Counted from the first letter of the stretch, positions 44,871 through 55,711 are shown. The stretch: DNA of 64,000 nucleotides from Zetaproteobacteria bacterium CG_4_9_14_3_um_filter_54_145 (GCA_002791575.1 PFXI01000079.1:1-64000); one strand, 5' to 3'. The notes: generated from the sequence alone by a model not told the origin. Numbers and translations are program-made.

Positions 44871-46507
44871 GCCGGATCAACCCACTCACGCAGTACCTTG
44901 TTAGCCCGTTCCGGCTGTTGAGCAATGCTGTGTCTGACCTGTTCCATGTTGGCCAGACGCGTATACGTGGCATCCGATAATTGTTGTGGCCCGCCTAGGG
45001 CCGGCTTGGTTGCGGCGACTTCTGGGCCGGTTGACTCCTGAATACGTTTTGCCAGTGGCCGTAACACGAACCACCCCAGCAGTATCAGGGCCAGTGCGGC
45101 AATGCCATAGCGTGCTGCCTGCATGTAAAATGCTCTGGCTTCTGCTTCATCCAGTGCGGTGCCGTCAGCCTGGCTGGAAATATCCACCAGAGGCATGCTT
45201 TGCACGCTGACAGAGTCGCCCCGATCTTCATCAAAGCCCATGGCGCGCTCAACCAGTTTTTGAATTTCGACGAGTTCAGCCGCGGTGCGCGGGCTGAATT
45301 CCTTTACGCTTGTGGCATCTGTTTGGGCATGGCCACCAACAATAGCTGCAACCGACAGCTTTTTAATATTGCCAAAGGGGACGATACGGTGCTCGCTGGT
45401 GCTGCTGATTTCATAGTTGTTCACATCTTCACTGTGTTTGGCAATATCCTTTGGTGCCGAGGGCGCAGCTGCATCACCCGTGGCCGGGTTTGCGCCGGGG
45501 GTGTTGGATGCAAGCCCGGGCACGCCGACAGCGCTGCCGGAGGTAGATGTGTGAGACTCGTTGATCGCTTTGCTGCTGCGTAGTACCTGCTCATCAGGAT
45601 TGTAGCGCGTACTCTGCTGGTCGATAAATTCCCGATCGATATCAGCGGATACACGCACGACAGCCTGGCCTTCTCCGACAATCTGCTCAAGCATGCCTGT
45701 CAGTCGCATCTCCATACGCTGCTCCAGTTTGGTCTGGTACTCCTGCAAGGTTTGACCTTCACTTGATGGCGACTCTTTTTCGCTACTGGATAACAGTGAG
45801 CCGGAAGCATCAACTACCGTGACATCCGTGATATTCATTTCAGCTACGCTGGCGGCAACTAGATTCTGAATGGCCTGTACTGTATTTTTAGGTAAACGCT
45901 GACCACCTGAAACCTGCAGCATTACCGAGGCAGTAGCCTTGCGATCACGCTCGGCAAAAGCGGACTCCTTGGGCATAACCAGATGCACGCGCGCTGATGA
46001 TATCTGTGGCATCACTTCAATGGTACGGGCCAACTCGCCCTGCATTGCACGTTGCAGGTTTATTTTACGTGTGAAGTCACTGAGTCCGAACTCGTTACTT
46101 TGATCAAATACTTCAAAGCCGGTTTTGCCGCCGGGTGTTATGCCCTGGCCGGCCAGCTTCATGCGTACCTGATAGACCTGACTCTCCGGCACCATGACAG
46201 TGCCGCCACCTTCCAGCCGGTAAGGGATATGTTCTTTTTGCAGCATCTCCACAACTGTGGCGGCATCTTTTTCCGCCATGCCGGCATAGACAGCCCTGTA
46301 TGGCTTTTCAGATGACCACAGAACCAGTCCGAGAAAACCGGCCAGCATCAGGCTGGCTGCGGCAAACAGCATCATACGCCGGTACTTGACCAGTACTTGC
46401 GGGATCTGGATGTTGGCGCCATCCGCGGCTGCGGATTCGGCACTGGCTTCGATCGGGGAGGAGGGATTCATCCCCATCGGGTTACGGGGGGTTAATGCAT
46501 CAGCCAT
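44867..46507 (-). CDS. fliF: flagellar MS-ring protein FliF
   Basis: 546 residues. Two membrane helices (about 45-65 and 455-475) enclose the periplasmic ring-building motifs (GLVLWSSEKPYRAVYAG at the start, EHIPYRL, ARVHLVMPKES). The C-terminal tail (RLANMEQVRHSIAQQPERANKVLREWV) binds FliG. It forms the base on which rotor and export gate assemble. Confidence 0.96.
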   Translation of the reverse strand: MADALTPRNPMGMNPSSPIEASAESAAADGANIQIPQVLVKYRRMMLFAAASLMLAGFLGLVLWSSEKPYRAVYAGMAEKDAATVVEMLQKEHIPYRLEGGGTVMVPESQVYQVRMKLAGQGITPGGKTGFEVFDQSNEFGLSDFTRKINLQRAMQGELARTIEVMPQISSARVHLVMPKESAFAERDRKATASVMLQVSGGQRLPKNTVQAIQNLVAASVAEMNITDVTVVDASGSLLSSSEKESPSSEGQTLQEYQTKLEQRMEMRLTGMLEQIVGEGQAVVRVSADIDREFIDQQSTRYNPDEQVLRSSKAINESHTSTSGSAVGVPGLASNTPGANPATGDAAAPSAPKDIAKHSEDVNNYEISSTSEHRIVPFGNIKKLSVAAIVGGHAQTDATSVKEFSPRTAAELVEIQKLVERAMGFDEDRGDSVSVQSMPLVDISSQADGTALDEAEARAFYMQAARYGIAALALILLGWFVLRPLAKRIQESTGPEVAATKPALGGPQQLSDATYTRLANMEQVRHSIAQQPERANKVLREWVDPA

Positions 46508-46519
46508 GACTGCCTACTC

Positions 46520-46825
46520 CTAAACCTGCATGCGTGAGATTTCACGATAGGCATCAACCAGTTTGTTACGCACGCCCATCATCATCTGGAATGAAAGGTC
46601 GGCCTTCTGTATGGCCAGCAGTGCTTCAGAAGTGCTGCCGCCCTTACCGAGGGCCAGGTCCTGAGCGGCACTGTTTGCCACCTTCGTGTCATTGTTCACT
46701 TGTTGGGTGTAGCTGTTCAACAGGGCCGCAAAATTACCGCCATTGCCTGCTGCGGCCTTGCCGGGATCGGCTGCCTTGGTTGCCTGTCCTATGCTTGATA
46801 GCGGTGCGTATCCATGGATATTCAT
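46520..46825 (-). CDS. fliE: flagellar hook-basal body protein FliE
   Basis: 101 residues. The C-terminal half (EALLAIQKADLSFQMMMGVRNKLVDAYREI, shown in part by family) is the conserved FliE pattern ending in KLVDAYREIMRMQ-like sequence. It links the MS ring to the rod. 12 bases separate it from fliF. Confidence 0.92.
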   Translation of the reverse strand: MNIHGYAPLSSIGQATKAADPGKAAAGNGGNFAALLNSYTQQVNNDTKVANSAAQDLALGKGGSTSEALLAIQKADLSFQMMMGVRNKLVDAYREISRMQV

Positions 46826-46835
46826 GTTTGTCTCC

Positions 46836-47282
46836 TTAACGCAGCAATTCCAGTGATTTCAGAAACATGCGTTTAGATGCTTCCATGGTTGTGACATTTG
46901 CTTCGAAGCTTCTAGCCGCCGAATTCATGTCAACCATCTCTTCTACAGGATTGACGTTGGGCATTTTCACCAGTCCGTTCGCATCGGCATCGGGGTGAGA
47001 TGGGTCGTAGACCTCGCGAAAAGGTGTTTTGTCCTGGGCGATATACGCAGCCTTCACTGATTGTTGCCCATTGGCCTGAAAGCTGCTGTTGAACACCTGT
47101 GAAAACGGCTGTGCAGGCGATACAGCCTGAAAGACAACCTGCCGGCGACGGTATGCTCCGCCTTCACTGGTGCGGGTGGATTCGGCATTGGCGATGTTTT
47201 CAGCCACGATATCCATGCGCGTGCGCTGAGCTGACATGCCCGCCGCGCTTATATGCATTGACGATAACAGGTCATTTGCCAT
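46836..47282 (-). CDS. flgC: flagellar basal-body rod protein FlgC
   Basis: 148 residues. N-terminal HISAAGMSAQRTRMDIVAENIANA is the rod-protein signature and the C-terminal VEEMVDMNSAARSFEANVT closes the coiled pair. Proximal rod component. Its start overlaps the flgB stop by one base. Confidence 0.95.
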   Translation of the reverse strand: MANDLLSSMHISAAGMSAQRTRMDIVAENIANAESTRTSEGGAYRRRQVVFQAVSPAQPFSQVFNSSFQANGQQSVKAAYIAQDKTPFREVYDPSHPDADANGLVKMPNVNPVEEMVDMNSAARSFEANVTTMEASKRMFLKSLELLR

Positions 47283-47677
47283 TAGCGGCTAGCCTCCTTG
47301 ATGGTATTGGCCAGGCCGCTGAGCTTTCCCTTGAGCAGGCCCATGGTCATCTCGTACATCAGCTGGTTTTCACTCATGCGTGCCATCTCTTTTTGCATGT
47401 CCACATTATTACCATCCATGCTGGCGGTGGGGGAGCTATCAAGAATACTGACAGATAAATGCGAGCTGTCAGTTTCGCGGATATGCATGGGGTGAGTGGT
47501 TCTTACGTCATTGTGGCCGGTTTGTCTCTCAGCGAGAAAGTCGGCAAACGAGCGCTTGTCAGTGTGAAAATTCGGGGTGTCGGCATTGGCGATGTTGCTT
47601 GTTAATACGCCCTGTACCTTCTCCCTGGCAATGAGAGCTGATTCCAGTTGCGGAAATGTGTTGCCTAACATATTCAT
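47282..47677 (-). CDS. flgB: flagellar basal-body rod protein FlgB
   Basis: 131 residues with the rod motif VLTSNIANADTPNF and the C-terminal KEMARMSENQLMYEMTMGLL. It is the first structural gene of the flagellar block; the sigma-54 activator gene ends 59 bases upstream. AGGAGGG lies before the ATG. A promoter in the 59-base gap could not be recognised. Confidence 0.95.
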   Translation of the reverse strand: MNMLGNTFPQLESALIAREKVQGVLTSNIANADTPNFHTDKRSFADFLAERQTGHNDVRTTHPMHIRETDSSHLSVSILDSSPTASMDGNNVDMQKEMARMSENQLMYEMTMGLLKGKLSGLANTIKEASR

Positions 47678-47736
47678 GACGATTCAACCCTCCTGCACGT
47701 TATCTCATCCAGGCCTGTTTTTTGACACGCCTGATT

Positions 47737-49092
47737 TTACTCAGCAAGCGACATGCCAGATTCGTAAGTATGTAGTTTATTGCGCAGGGTGCGTATGCTG
47801 ATACCGAGCAATTGCGCCGCTTCCGTACGGTTGCCTTTGACGTGTACCAGCGTCTTCTCGATCAATGCGCGCTCCATATCGCGGATGCTGACGCCAGCCT
47901 CGACGGCATCGCCGGATTGCTGCAGATCCGTTGCCGCTTGCGGGCTCAGCGCTTCCAGACAGAGATGTTCCGGGCGCACGGTGTTATCCACGGCCATCAG
48001 GAATGCCCGGTGCATACAGTTTTCCAGCTCACGTGCATTGCCCGGCCACGGGTAGTATTCAAGGCTGTCGGCAGCCTCATCACTCATGACAGGTGCGGGG
48101 CGACGGTACATATCGCTGAAGCAGTGCAAAAAATGCCTGGCAAGAGGAAGAATGTCGCTTTTGCGCTCGCGCAGGGGGGGTAACTGAATGGTGACGACAT
48201 TCAGGCGGTAATAGAGATCCTGCCTGAATGTGCCCTCCTGTACGGCTCTGGTGATGTTTCGATTGCTGGTGGCGATCACACGCACATCGATTTTGACCGG
48301 TTTGCTGCCCCCCAGTCGGTCCACTTCGCCCTCTTGAAGCACGCGCAGCAGCTTGGCTTGCAGGTGGACGGGCATCTCCGTGATCTCATCAAGCAGCAGG
48401 GTGCCTTCATGCGCCAGCTCGAATTTACCCGGCCGGGCGGTCGTAGCACCGGTGAACGCACCTTTTTCATGGCCGAACAGTTCGGCCTCCAGTACACCTT
48501 CAGGAATCGCCGCGCAATTAATGGCGATGAAATTGGTCCTGTTGGAACAGGCATGTACAAAGCGGGAGAGGCGCTCCTTGCCGGTGCCGGATTCGCCTAT
48601 GACCAGAACTGATGCATTGCTCGGTGCGATCAACGCCACCCGATCCAGCAGGCGTCGTGTTTCGATGTCTTCAGTGACAAAGGCATTCTTTGTATCTTCT
48701 TTAGCCGGCTGTTGTGCGCTGGCCTGTTTGGCCAGTGCGCTCTGGTGCCCGCTTTTGCGGATGTAAATTTCCAGCACATCATCCGGTACCGGGATCAGGC
48801 GGTAGTCTATTGCCCCCAGATGCATCAGGTCTGCAGCGCGATCGGCATTACCGTTGTCGGTAAGGATCACGACATTTGCCTGTGGTGAGCTGTCAAACAG
48901 GCGGCGAACCAGGGCGGGTGATGTCATATTATCCCATATCAGGATCAACCCGTCCTTTGCCTCGACCGGCTGCTGGCTGTTTGCCATCTGAGCTTCAATG
49001 CGGGTATCAGGCAGTAATTTCCCCAGCTGGATACGCAGTTCAGCTTCCAGATGCTGGGGGAAGTCGATCATGGTGATGTGTGACAGGCTCAT
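47737..49092 (-). CDS. sigma-54 activator with degenerate receiver, FlrC/FlbD-like
   Basis: 451 residues. Residues 1-115 look like a receiver fold without the acidic pair and typical phosphoacceptor context (LILIWDNMT). The AAA+ domain has GESGTGKE and GAFTGAT for sigma-54 contact. The Fis-like end GNRTEAAQLLGISIRTLRNKL matches FlrC/FleR/FlbD activators of mid-level flagellar genes. It directly precedes flgB and so probably activates the structural operon. The missing phosphorylation site suggests control by partner protein or level rather than by a kinase. Confidence 0.85.
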   Translation of the reverse strand: MSLSHITMIDFPQHLEAELRIQLGKLLPDTRIEAQMANSQQPVEAKDGLILIWDNMTSPALVRRLFDSSPQANVVILTDNGNADRAADLMHLGAIDYRLIPVPDDVLEIYIRKSGHQSALAKQASAQQPAKEDTKNAFVTEDIETRRLLDRVALIAPSNASVLVIGESGTGKERLSRFVHACSNRTNFIAINCAAIPEGVLEAELFGHEKGAFTGATTARPGKFELAHEGTLLLDEITEMPVHLQAKLLRVLQEGEVDRLGGSKPVKIDVRVIATSNRNITRAVQEGTFRQDLYYRLNVVTIQLPPLRERKSDILPLARHFLHCFSDMYRRPAPVMSDEAADSLEYYPWPGNARELENCMHRAFLMAVDNTVRPEHLCLEALSPQAATDLQQSGDAVEAGVSIRDMERALIEKTLVHVKGNRTEAAQLLGISIRTLRNKLHTYESGMSLAE

Positions 49093-51068
49093 GGTTTTTC
49101 TCCCAGTAGTGTGCCGGCCTGCAGGTCTGCCAGCTCCAGCTTAGCCAGTACGGCAAAGCGGCCGGCATCTTTATTCATAGTCAGCTCCTGCAATCGCTGC
49201 GCACCCTCTTTCAGCTCACCTGTATGCAGCTGGCATACGCCCATGTGGTACTGCCATGCGGCATCGCGCTGCTTGTCAGGAATTTGCAGGTACTGTCTCC
49301 GGGCTTCGCTGAATTCAGACGCATTGAATAGTGCCTTGGCATGATTTAAAAGTCCCAATGCCTGATCCGAGCCGGCGCTGTTTCGGTACTGCTGCCAGTT
49401 GCGCGCGGCGGTGTGCCATTCATGCATTGCTGCCGCAATATCTGCCTGAGTGAGCCAGAAGGAGACTGTCGATTCCACGGTGAGGTCGTCCGCACTGACA
49501 CGGGCCAGCGTCTGTCTTGCCCGCTCGGGCTGCTTCTGATGCATGTGGATACGAGCGATGATGAGCATCATTTCCGGTCGATAGATGCTGAACTGGTTGC
49601 GATTAAGCCAGTACATGATTTTGTTTATGCCGTCATTATCCTGACGGTCCATCCACAGCTTTGCCAGTTCAACCATGGCCTGCTGGCCGCGGATGCTGGT
49701 TTTGTTGTCGGTATAGATCTCCTGCAACAGATCTTCGGCGGCGTCGAACAGCATCAGCATGCGCATGGCATGGGCGATATCTATCTTCAACTCGGCAGCC
49801 TCACCCCGTGGTGGCTGCAGCTGCGGATATTTCCGCCAGATGGTTGCCGCGCCCAGCCACTGCTGGCTTGCAAGCTGGGCTTTTAATGTGGTCTGCAGCC
49901 ATGTGGCCCCTTCGCGTTTGGCGGCGCTGGCGATGCGCGGGTCGGTGGAGGTGGCGGCATGGGCGAAGGCCTCGAGAGCCGGTGCTTGCCCGATGTTGTC
50001 ATGGCCGGAAAGATCGATACGTGTCCATAGTCTGGCCAGATCCAGCATGGCTTCATCTTCCAGTTTTGATAGCTGGTTACTGTCGGCGACCTGTTTCAGA
50101 GCCACCATGACCGGCACAAGCTTCTCGCGCTCTTGCTCATGCCTGCTCTCCAGCATCAGCTTGCGCATAAATGCCCTGCGGCCGACACCAGTTTCTGCCT
50201 GCGTGCTTGCCAGTATACCATACTCCTTGATGGCTCTGGTTATGCTTGCTTCGTGTTTGCTTAATATGTCAGCTCGGATCAGACGTATGCCGGCGGCCAG
50301 ATGCGTGCCGATATTCCGGTCTATAAAATCTTCTGCGAGTAGCAGTGCCCGGTCATCCTCGCCATGTTCATGCAGTAGCCTGATATAGGCGGCATAAAGG
50401 TACTCCTCGTCGCTCAATACTGTCGGAAACAGCTTGAAGACCGTGCCCAGATTGTCATAAGCGGCTTCGTTACGCTCTTCTCCGCGATCCACGATGGCCA
50501 TCCAGGCCATGCCAATTGCCTGCTCACGACTTTTTGCGGCAACCTGTAGCCCGTATTGCAGCAGATCGCTGCGCGCATATGCATAGTGTTGCTGATCGAT
50601 GTGAATGCGCGCCATCATCAGCCATGCACGGCGTAGATTGGCGGGTTGCTGATCTTTGGCGATGATTTCACGCAGGGCGGTCATAGCCTGTTTGTCGCTG
50701 CCTGCCTGCCGCCATATCCAGGCGCGCTTCCATCTGTATTGGGCTGCACGCGGATGATCCGGAAATTCGTGCAGTAGTGATTCGATGGCCCGGGTCGCGG
50801 CTTCAGTGTGTTGAAAGTGTTGATGTGTGGTGCGCATCTCTTCGGCATCGGCAATCAGGCTAAGCAGTTCGCCCAGTTCATCGCGATTCAAATCCTGCTT
50901 TTTCAGCAGTTTTTGAGCGGTATGGATCGCCTGATCCGGATCGCCATTGCCCAGAAAGATACGCGCCGCCTGCACGCGGTCACTGCTGGATGCGGTGGCG
51001 TGACCGGGCAGCAGTATCAGGAGAGGGATAATAATGAGTAATAGACGGAACATACGTGTTATTTGCAA
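49089..51068 (-). CDS. secreted or anchored TPR-repeat protein
   Basis: 659 residues. A signal peptide or anchor (about 5-26, MFRLLLIIIPLLILLPGHATA) is followed by many helical TPR-like repeats to the end (for example ARIFLGNGDPDQAIHTAQKLL, AKALFNASEFSEARRQYLQI). The family is not recognised. Its place between two sigma-54 activators, with a four-base overlap with the downstream one, ties it to flagellar regulation or assembly, perhaps as a periplasmic scaffold. No cysteine lipobox is obvious. Confidence 0.6.
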   Translation of the reverse strand: MQITRMFRLLLIIIPLLILLPGHATASSSDRVQAARIFLGNGDPDQAIHTAQKLLKKQDLNRDELGELLSLIADAEEMRTTHQHFQHTEAATRAIESLLHEFPDHPRAAQYRWKRAWIWRQAGSDKQAMTALREIIAKDQQPANLRRAWLMMARIHIDQQHYAYARSDLLQYGLQVAAKSREQAIGMAWMAIVDRGEERNEAAYDNLGTVFKLFPTVLSDEEYLYAAYIRLLHEHGEDDRALLLAEDFIDRNIGTHLAAGIRLIRADILSKHEASITRAIKEYGILASTQAETGVGRRAFMRKLMLESRHEQEREKLVPVMVALKQVADSNQLSKLEDEAMLDLARLWTRIDLSGHDNIGQAPALEAFAHAATSTDPRIASAAKREGATWLQTTLKAQLASQQWLGAATIWRKYPQLQPPRGEAAELKIDIAHAMRMLMLFDAAEDLLQEIYTDNKTSIRGQQAMVELAKLWMDRQDNDGINKIMYWLNRNQFSIYRPEMMLIIARIHMHQKQPERARQTLARVSADDLTVESTVSFWLTQADIAAAMHEWHTAARNWQQYRNSAGSDQALGLLNHAKALFNASEFSEARRQYLQIPDKQRDAAWQYHMGVCQLHTGELKEGAQRLQELTMNKDAGRFAVLAKLELADLQAGTLLGEKP

Positions 51069-51136
51069 GATTCATGCCGAAGTAGCTTGTTGTGGATGCC
51101 GGCGCCCGGCAATAGTGCAATAGCCCCGTTTGTTGT

Positions 51137-52528
<1,392 letters not shown>

Positions 52529-52647
52529 GCCCTGTAGCTCCCTTGTCGTCCCTCTTGATAAAGTCAAAATAATGACGGCGCGCATGCGAAAAGCAAGCAT
52601 TTCTATGTCAGCGGATGATTATCATGTTTAAAACCTGACGCTCTGCC

Positions 52648-52687
52648 CTGCCTGATACCGTACCCGCTCACGGGTTGCGTCAGGCAG
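52648..52687. repeat. long imperfect inverted repeat in divergent regulatory region
   Basis: CTGCCTGA and TCAGGCAG form the outer arms; CG-ACCCG and CGGGT-CG pair inside around a CTCA loop. It lies in the 283-base gap between the divergent sigma-54 regulator and the small gene at 52812, so a terminator role is unlikely for either. It may be an operator or a structured leader. The rest of the gap shows only the sigma-28 promoter. Confidence 0.45.
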
Positions 52688-52733
52688 CTGCGCAGTTTGT
52701 CGATGGCTGCTGTCTTCGTGATCGATTTAGGGT

Positions 52734-52760
52734 TAAAGTTGTTTCTGTTCCAACCGATAG
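52734..52760 (+). promoter_or_regulatory. sigma-28 (FliA) promoter
   Basis: TAAAGTTG, an 11-base spacer and ACCGATAG match the FliA consensus TAAAGTTT-N11-GCCGATAA in 13 of 16 positions with exact spacing. The first gene begins at 52812, about 45 bases after the expected start point. The operon behind it encodes c-di-GMP and receiver proteins, so late flagellar control is likely. Confidence 0.8.
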
Positions 52761-52811
52761 ATGTATTCGCAGGGTTTTCGGCGCGCGGCGACTTGCAGAG
52801 GAGGTATTAAC

Positions 52812-53057
52812 ATGGCTATTAGCGTACAATCTGTTGATGGTTTAATTTATCGTCTGTTGCAGCAGAACAGCAGCAGTTCCTTGAAGGGTGATGTCCAGGC
52901 GCCTGAAAAAGCGGGCCGTGATTCGGTTGATATCTCATCGCAGGCAAGGGATCAGCAACCGATGCACTCTGTCGAGCCATCTGTACATACCCCGAAAGGC
53001 AGTGGCGGGCGCTCTTTGGAGTCACACTTGCTAAGCCTCTATAAGTCGAACAATTGA
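52812..53057 (+). CDS. small sigma-28-controlled protein with FlgM-like motif
   Basis: 81 residues, ATG preceded by GAGGAGGT. A helix-forming start (ISVQSVDGLIYRLLQQ), the short motif DSVDISSQARDQ (seen in FlgM and other small flagellar proteins) and an end LESHLLSLYK are visible. It is too short after the motif to hold the usual sigma-28-binding helices of FlgM, so I do not call it FlgM. It heads the operon behind the sigma-28 promoter, which supports a motility link. Function unknown. Confidence 0.65.
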   Translation: MAISVQSVDGLIYRLLQQNSSSSLKGDVQAPEKAGRDSVDISSQARDQQPMHSVEPSVHTPKGSGGRSLESHLLSLYKSNN

Positions 53058-53071
53058 CCGGAGGGCCGGAC

Positions 53072-53560
53072 GTGGATTGTAGCCGCTTGTTGCTGGCAGA
53101 GGATGATGAGGCGCTGGCCTCTCTGCTGGAAGAGTATCTGCAGGAAGCAGGTTATGATGTTGTTGTGTTCCGGCGTGGCGATACCGCTCTGGCAGCAATG
53201 GAGAATAGTCATTTTGATCTGGTGTTGACCGATATTGTTATGCCGGGGGCCGATGGCTTGTCGTTGCTGGCATATGCGCGGGAGCATAAGCTGGATACGC
53301 TGGTCATATTGATGACAGGCTATTCCGGTATAGAAGACGCTCTGCATGCGGTGGATAAGGGGGCATATGATTTTGTCAGTAAACCGTTCCAGTTGCCTGA
53401 GATTCGGGTGCGTCTGGATAATGCGGCCCGATACCAGCAATTATTGCGACGATGGCAAGAAGTCAGTGGAGAGGTGACCGTGCAAAGTGATGTGAAGGGC
53501 TCTAGCGGTTCGGCGGCTGTCAAAGCTTACGGCCAGCAAACCGGAAAAGGTTGGCAATGA
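53072..53560 (+). CDS. receiver-domain response regulator with short tail
   Basis: 162 residues from the GTG at 53072 (GGAGGG six bases upstream). Receiver residues 1-120 include AEDDE, LVLTDIVMPGADG, MTGYSG and VSKPFQ. The 40-residue Ser/Gly-rich tail has no recognised output domain. It overlaps the next gene by four bases. It may act on the HD-GYP partner or on a motor target, perhaps phosphorylated by CheA or another kinase. Confidence 0.85.
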   Translation: MDCSRLLLAEDDEALASLLEEYLQEAGYDVVVFRRGDTALAAMENSHFDLVLTDIVMPGADGLSLLAYAREHKLDTLVILMTGYSGIEDALHAVDKGAYDFVSKPFQLPEIRVRLDNAARYQQLLRRWQEVSGEVTVQSDVKGSSGSAAVKAYGQQTGKGWQ

Positions 53561-55146
53561 TGCTGCGCTTGTTGATCGTAGAGGACCAGCCGGCGGTTCG
53601 TGAAGTGGTGGCTGAAATAGCAGCAGAACTGGATACAGGCGGTGCTGATTCGGGTGTGGAAGTGATGCAGGTGCCCTCCCTTGCCGATGCAAGAATGGCG
53701 CTCTGTTCAGAGCAATGGCAGGGCATGATTACCGATATGAGCCTGGGTGATGGTAATGCGCTGGAAATGATTGCCCAGCTTCGGACAGAGGGGGTTGCCG
53801 TTCCTCCTGTTATTTTAATGTCCGGTTTTCTTACCGCAGCCCGAATGGCTCAGGCCGTTGATCTGGGGATTGAGCATGTACTGTCCAAGCCGTTTTCTCC
53901 TGATGTGTTGCTGGAGTGCCTGAACAAGTTGTTTTGCAGTGATGTGCAGTCCGAGCAGCCGTCGAACAGGGTGGCACGCTCTTCTGATCGTTTATTGCCG
54001 GAAATGTTTGATATGGATCGTCGACTGGGTCTGGTCTACCGGATGTTTGAGGAGATGCCTGCGCATCACGATGTGTCCGAGATCTGCGCCAGTGCATTGG
54101 GTTTGGCTATAGAAGTGGTGCATGCTGACGGTGGCTATCTGGCTCTGTTTGAACGTCAGAGTCAGCAGCTGGTACAAGTCGCTGCTGACGGTATGGCGTC
54201 GGCTGTTGGCTCATGTCATCTGGATGATACCTGCTTTCAGGCCCTGATCAATGGTCATGATGAGCTGCTCCAGGCTGGTGTGGATGGTATGGGCGGGGTT
54301 TGCTGGCCCGGTAAGCAGGAGGCAAGTTTTGTCGCGGTTCCGGTGCGTTTGCAGGGGGTGGCGGTAGGCGTGCTGTGTCTGCTGCGTCCCGGTGAGGTGC
54401 CGCTCAAGAGCGAAACACGTCAAATTCTTGGCTTGTTGGTTAAAAAGCTGGATACCTTGCTGGATAATCGTGCGGTGCATGCCGCACTCGCGGCAAATAT
54501 GCGTGAAACACTGATTGCGCTGGTGCGTTCGCTGGAAGCACGTGATCGTTACACGCGCGACCACTCAGCCAGAGTGGGAACGTTGTCGGCTATTCTGGCT
54601 CAGGACCTGGGGCTGGATAGCGACCATGTGGACCTGATTCGTACGGGCGGATTGTTGCACGATATCGGCAAGTGTGGTGTCCCTGATTCTGTGCTGCTCA
54701 AGCCCGGTCGTTATACCGATCAGGAGTTCGCCATTATGAAGGCCCATCCGGCAATTGGTGATAATATCCTCGCCAACATGGATACCATGGTGCGCGAACG
54801 TCAGATGTTGCGCCACCATCATGAGCGATTCGACGGTTATGGTTACCCGGACAGGCTCGCCGGCGAGGATATCCCGTTTGATGCGCGCATTGTCTGTGCG
54901 GCGGATGCTATCGATGCGATGACGACGCATCGTGTTTACCGTATGGCCAGGCCGCTGTCATTCTGTCTGGAGCAGCTGAAGGCTAATTCTGGCACGCAAT
55001 TTGATCCCCGGGTGGTAGAGGTCGCGATTGCCGCCATCGAGCGTGGCGATGTGAGGACACAGGCTGAAGCCAGTCATCAGCCTGATGGCGTGATGCCATT
55101 GTCGGCTCTAATTTCGGTAAAAACAGAGGTGCGCAAGTATGCCTGA
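53557..55146 (+). CDS. receiver-GAF-HD-GYP c-di-GMP phosphodiesterase
   Basis: 529 residues from the ATG in the ATGA overlap. Receiver 1-125 (LLIVEDQP, MITDMSLGDG, LSKPFSP), GAF-like domain about 160-310 (GGYLALFERQ, SFVAVPVRL) and HD-GYP 325-510 with LLHDIGKCGVP, HHHERFDGYGYP and ADAIDAMT. Both the HD metal pair and the GYP motif are intact, so c-di-GMP hydrolysis is expected. Behind a sigma-28 promoter, it would lower c-di-GMP in swimming cells. The PilZ gene overlaps its end by eight bases. Confidence 0.9.
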   Translation: MMLRLLIVEDQPAVREVVAEIAAELDTGGADSGVEVMQVPSLADARMALCSEQWQGMITDMSLGDGNALEMIAQLRTEGVAVPPVILMSGFLTAARMAQAVDLGIEHVLSKPFSPDVLLECLNKLFCSDVQSEQPSNRVARSSDRLLPEMFDMDRRLGLVYRMFEEMPAHHDVSEICASALGLAIEVVHADGGYLALFERQSQQLVQVAADGMASAVGSCHLDDTCFQALINGHDELLQAGVDGMGGVCWPGKQEASFVAVPVRLQGVAVGVLCLLRPGEVPLKSETRQILGLLVKKLDTLLDNRAVHAALAANMRETLIALVRSLEARDRYTRDHSARVGTLSAILAQDLGLDSDHVDLIRTGGLLHDIGKCGVPDSVLLKPGRYTDQEFAIMKAHPAIGDNILANMDTMVRERQMLRHHHERFDGYGYPDRLAGEDIPFDARIVCAADAIDAMTTHRVYRMARPLSFCLEQLKANSGTQFDPRVVEVAIAAIERGDVRTQAEASHQPDGVMPLSALISVKTEVRKYA

Positions 55147-55711
55147 GGCAAAAAAGGATCACGGCAGACAGGATTTTCGTATTGACGATATCATCCCTGT
55201 TGGTGACAAAAAAATGACGAAAAGTCAGTTTGACCTGTGCAAAACCAAGGTTAGTGTGCGTGCCCGCCAGAACAGTATGCTGCAGCAGATGGTCGGCAGG
55301 GATATCTTTGCCGGAGATGAGCATGCGGGGCTCAGCGCTGAAGTGGCCGTGGCACTGGAGTCACTGGATTCCAAGCTCAACTATCTGATTGGCGTCAATA
55401 TGCTCAACGATGCCAGCCATTCGGATATGCAGGAGCGACCTGTGAACCTCAGTGTGACCGGGATCAGCTTTATCAGTGACGGTACTTACAAGGTCGGCGA
55501 CTTCGTACAGGTAAATCTGATGCTGCCCTCTTTTCCTCCTTCCATCATGGAGCTCGTCGGTACGATCGTGCGCGCAACCAAGATGTCGGACGGACGCATG
55601 AGAATCGGTACCCGCTTTTATTATCGCTGTGATGATGAAGAGGATACCATCGCCAAATATGTTTATCGGCGGCATCGTGAAATGATCCGCACCGAAAGCA
55701 GGAATGAATAG
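55139..55711 (+). CDS. PilZ-type c-di-GMP receptor with separated motifs
   Basis: 190 residues. RQDFR (R10-R14) fits the RxxxR half of the PilZ site, and NLSVTGISF (from N103) the N-x-S-x-x-G half. About 85 helical residues lie between them, where classical PilZ domains have only a short strand. The C-terminal beta part (VGDFVQVNLMLP, GTIVRATKM) is barrel-like. Likely a YcgR-like effector reading the c-di-GMP level set by the neighbouring phosphodiesterase, possibly acting on the motor. A terminator follows. Confidence 0.75.
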   Translation: MPEAKKDHGRQDFRIDDIIPVGDKKMTKSQFDLCKTKVSVRARQNSMLQQMVGRDIFAGDEHAGLSAEVAVALESLDSKLNYLIGVNMLNDASHSDMQERPVNLSVTGISFISDGTYKVGDFVQVNLMLPSFPPSIMELVGTIVRATKMSDGRMRIGTRFYYRCDDEEDTIAKYVYRRHREMIRTESRNE

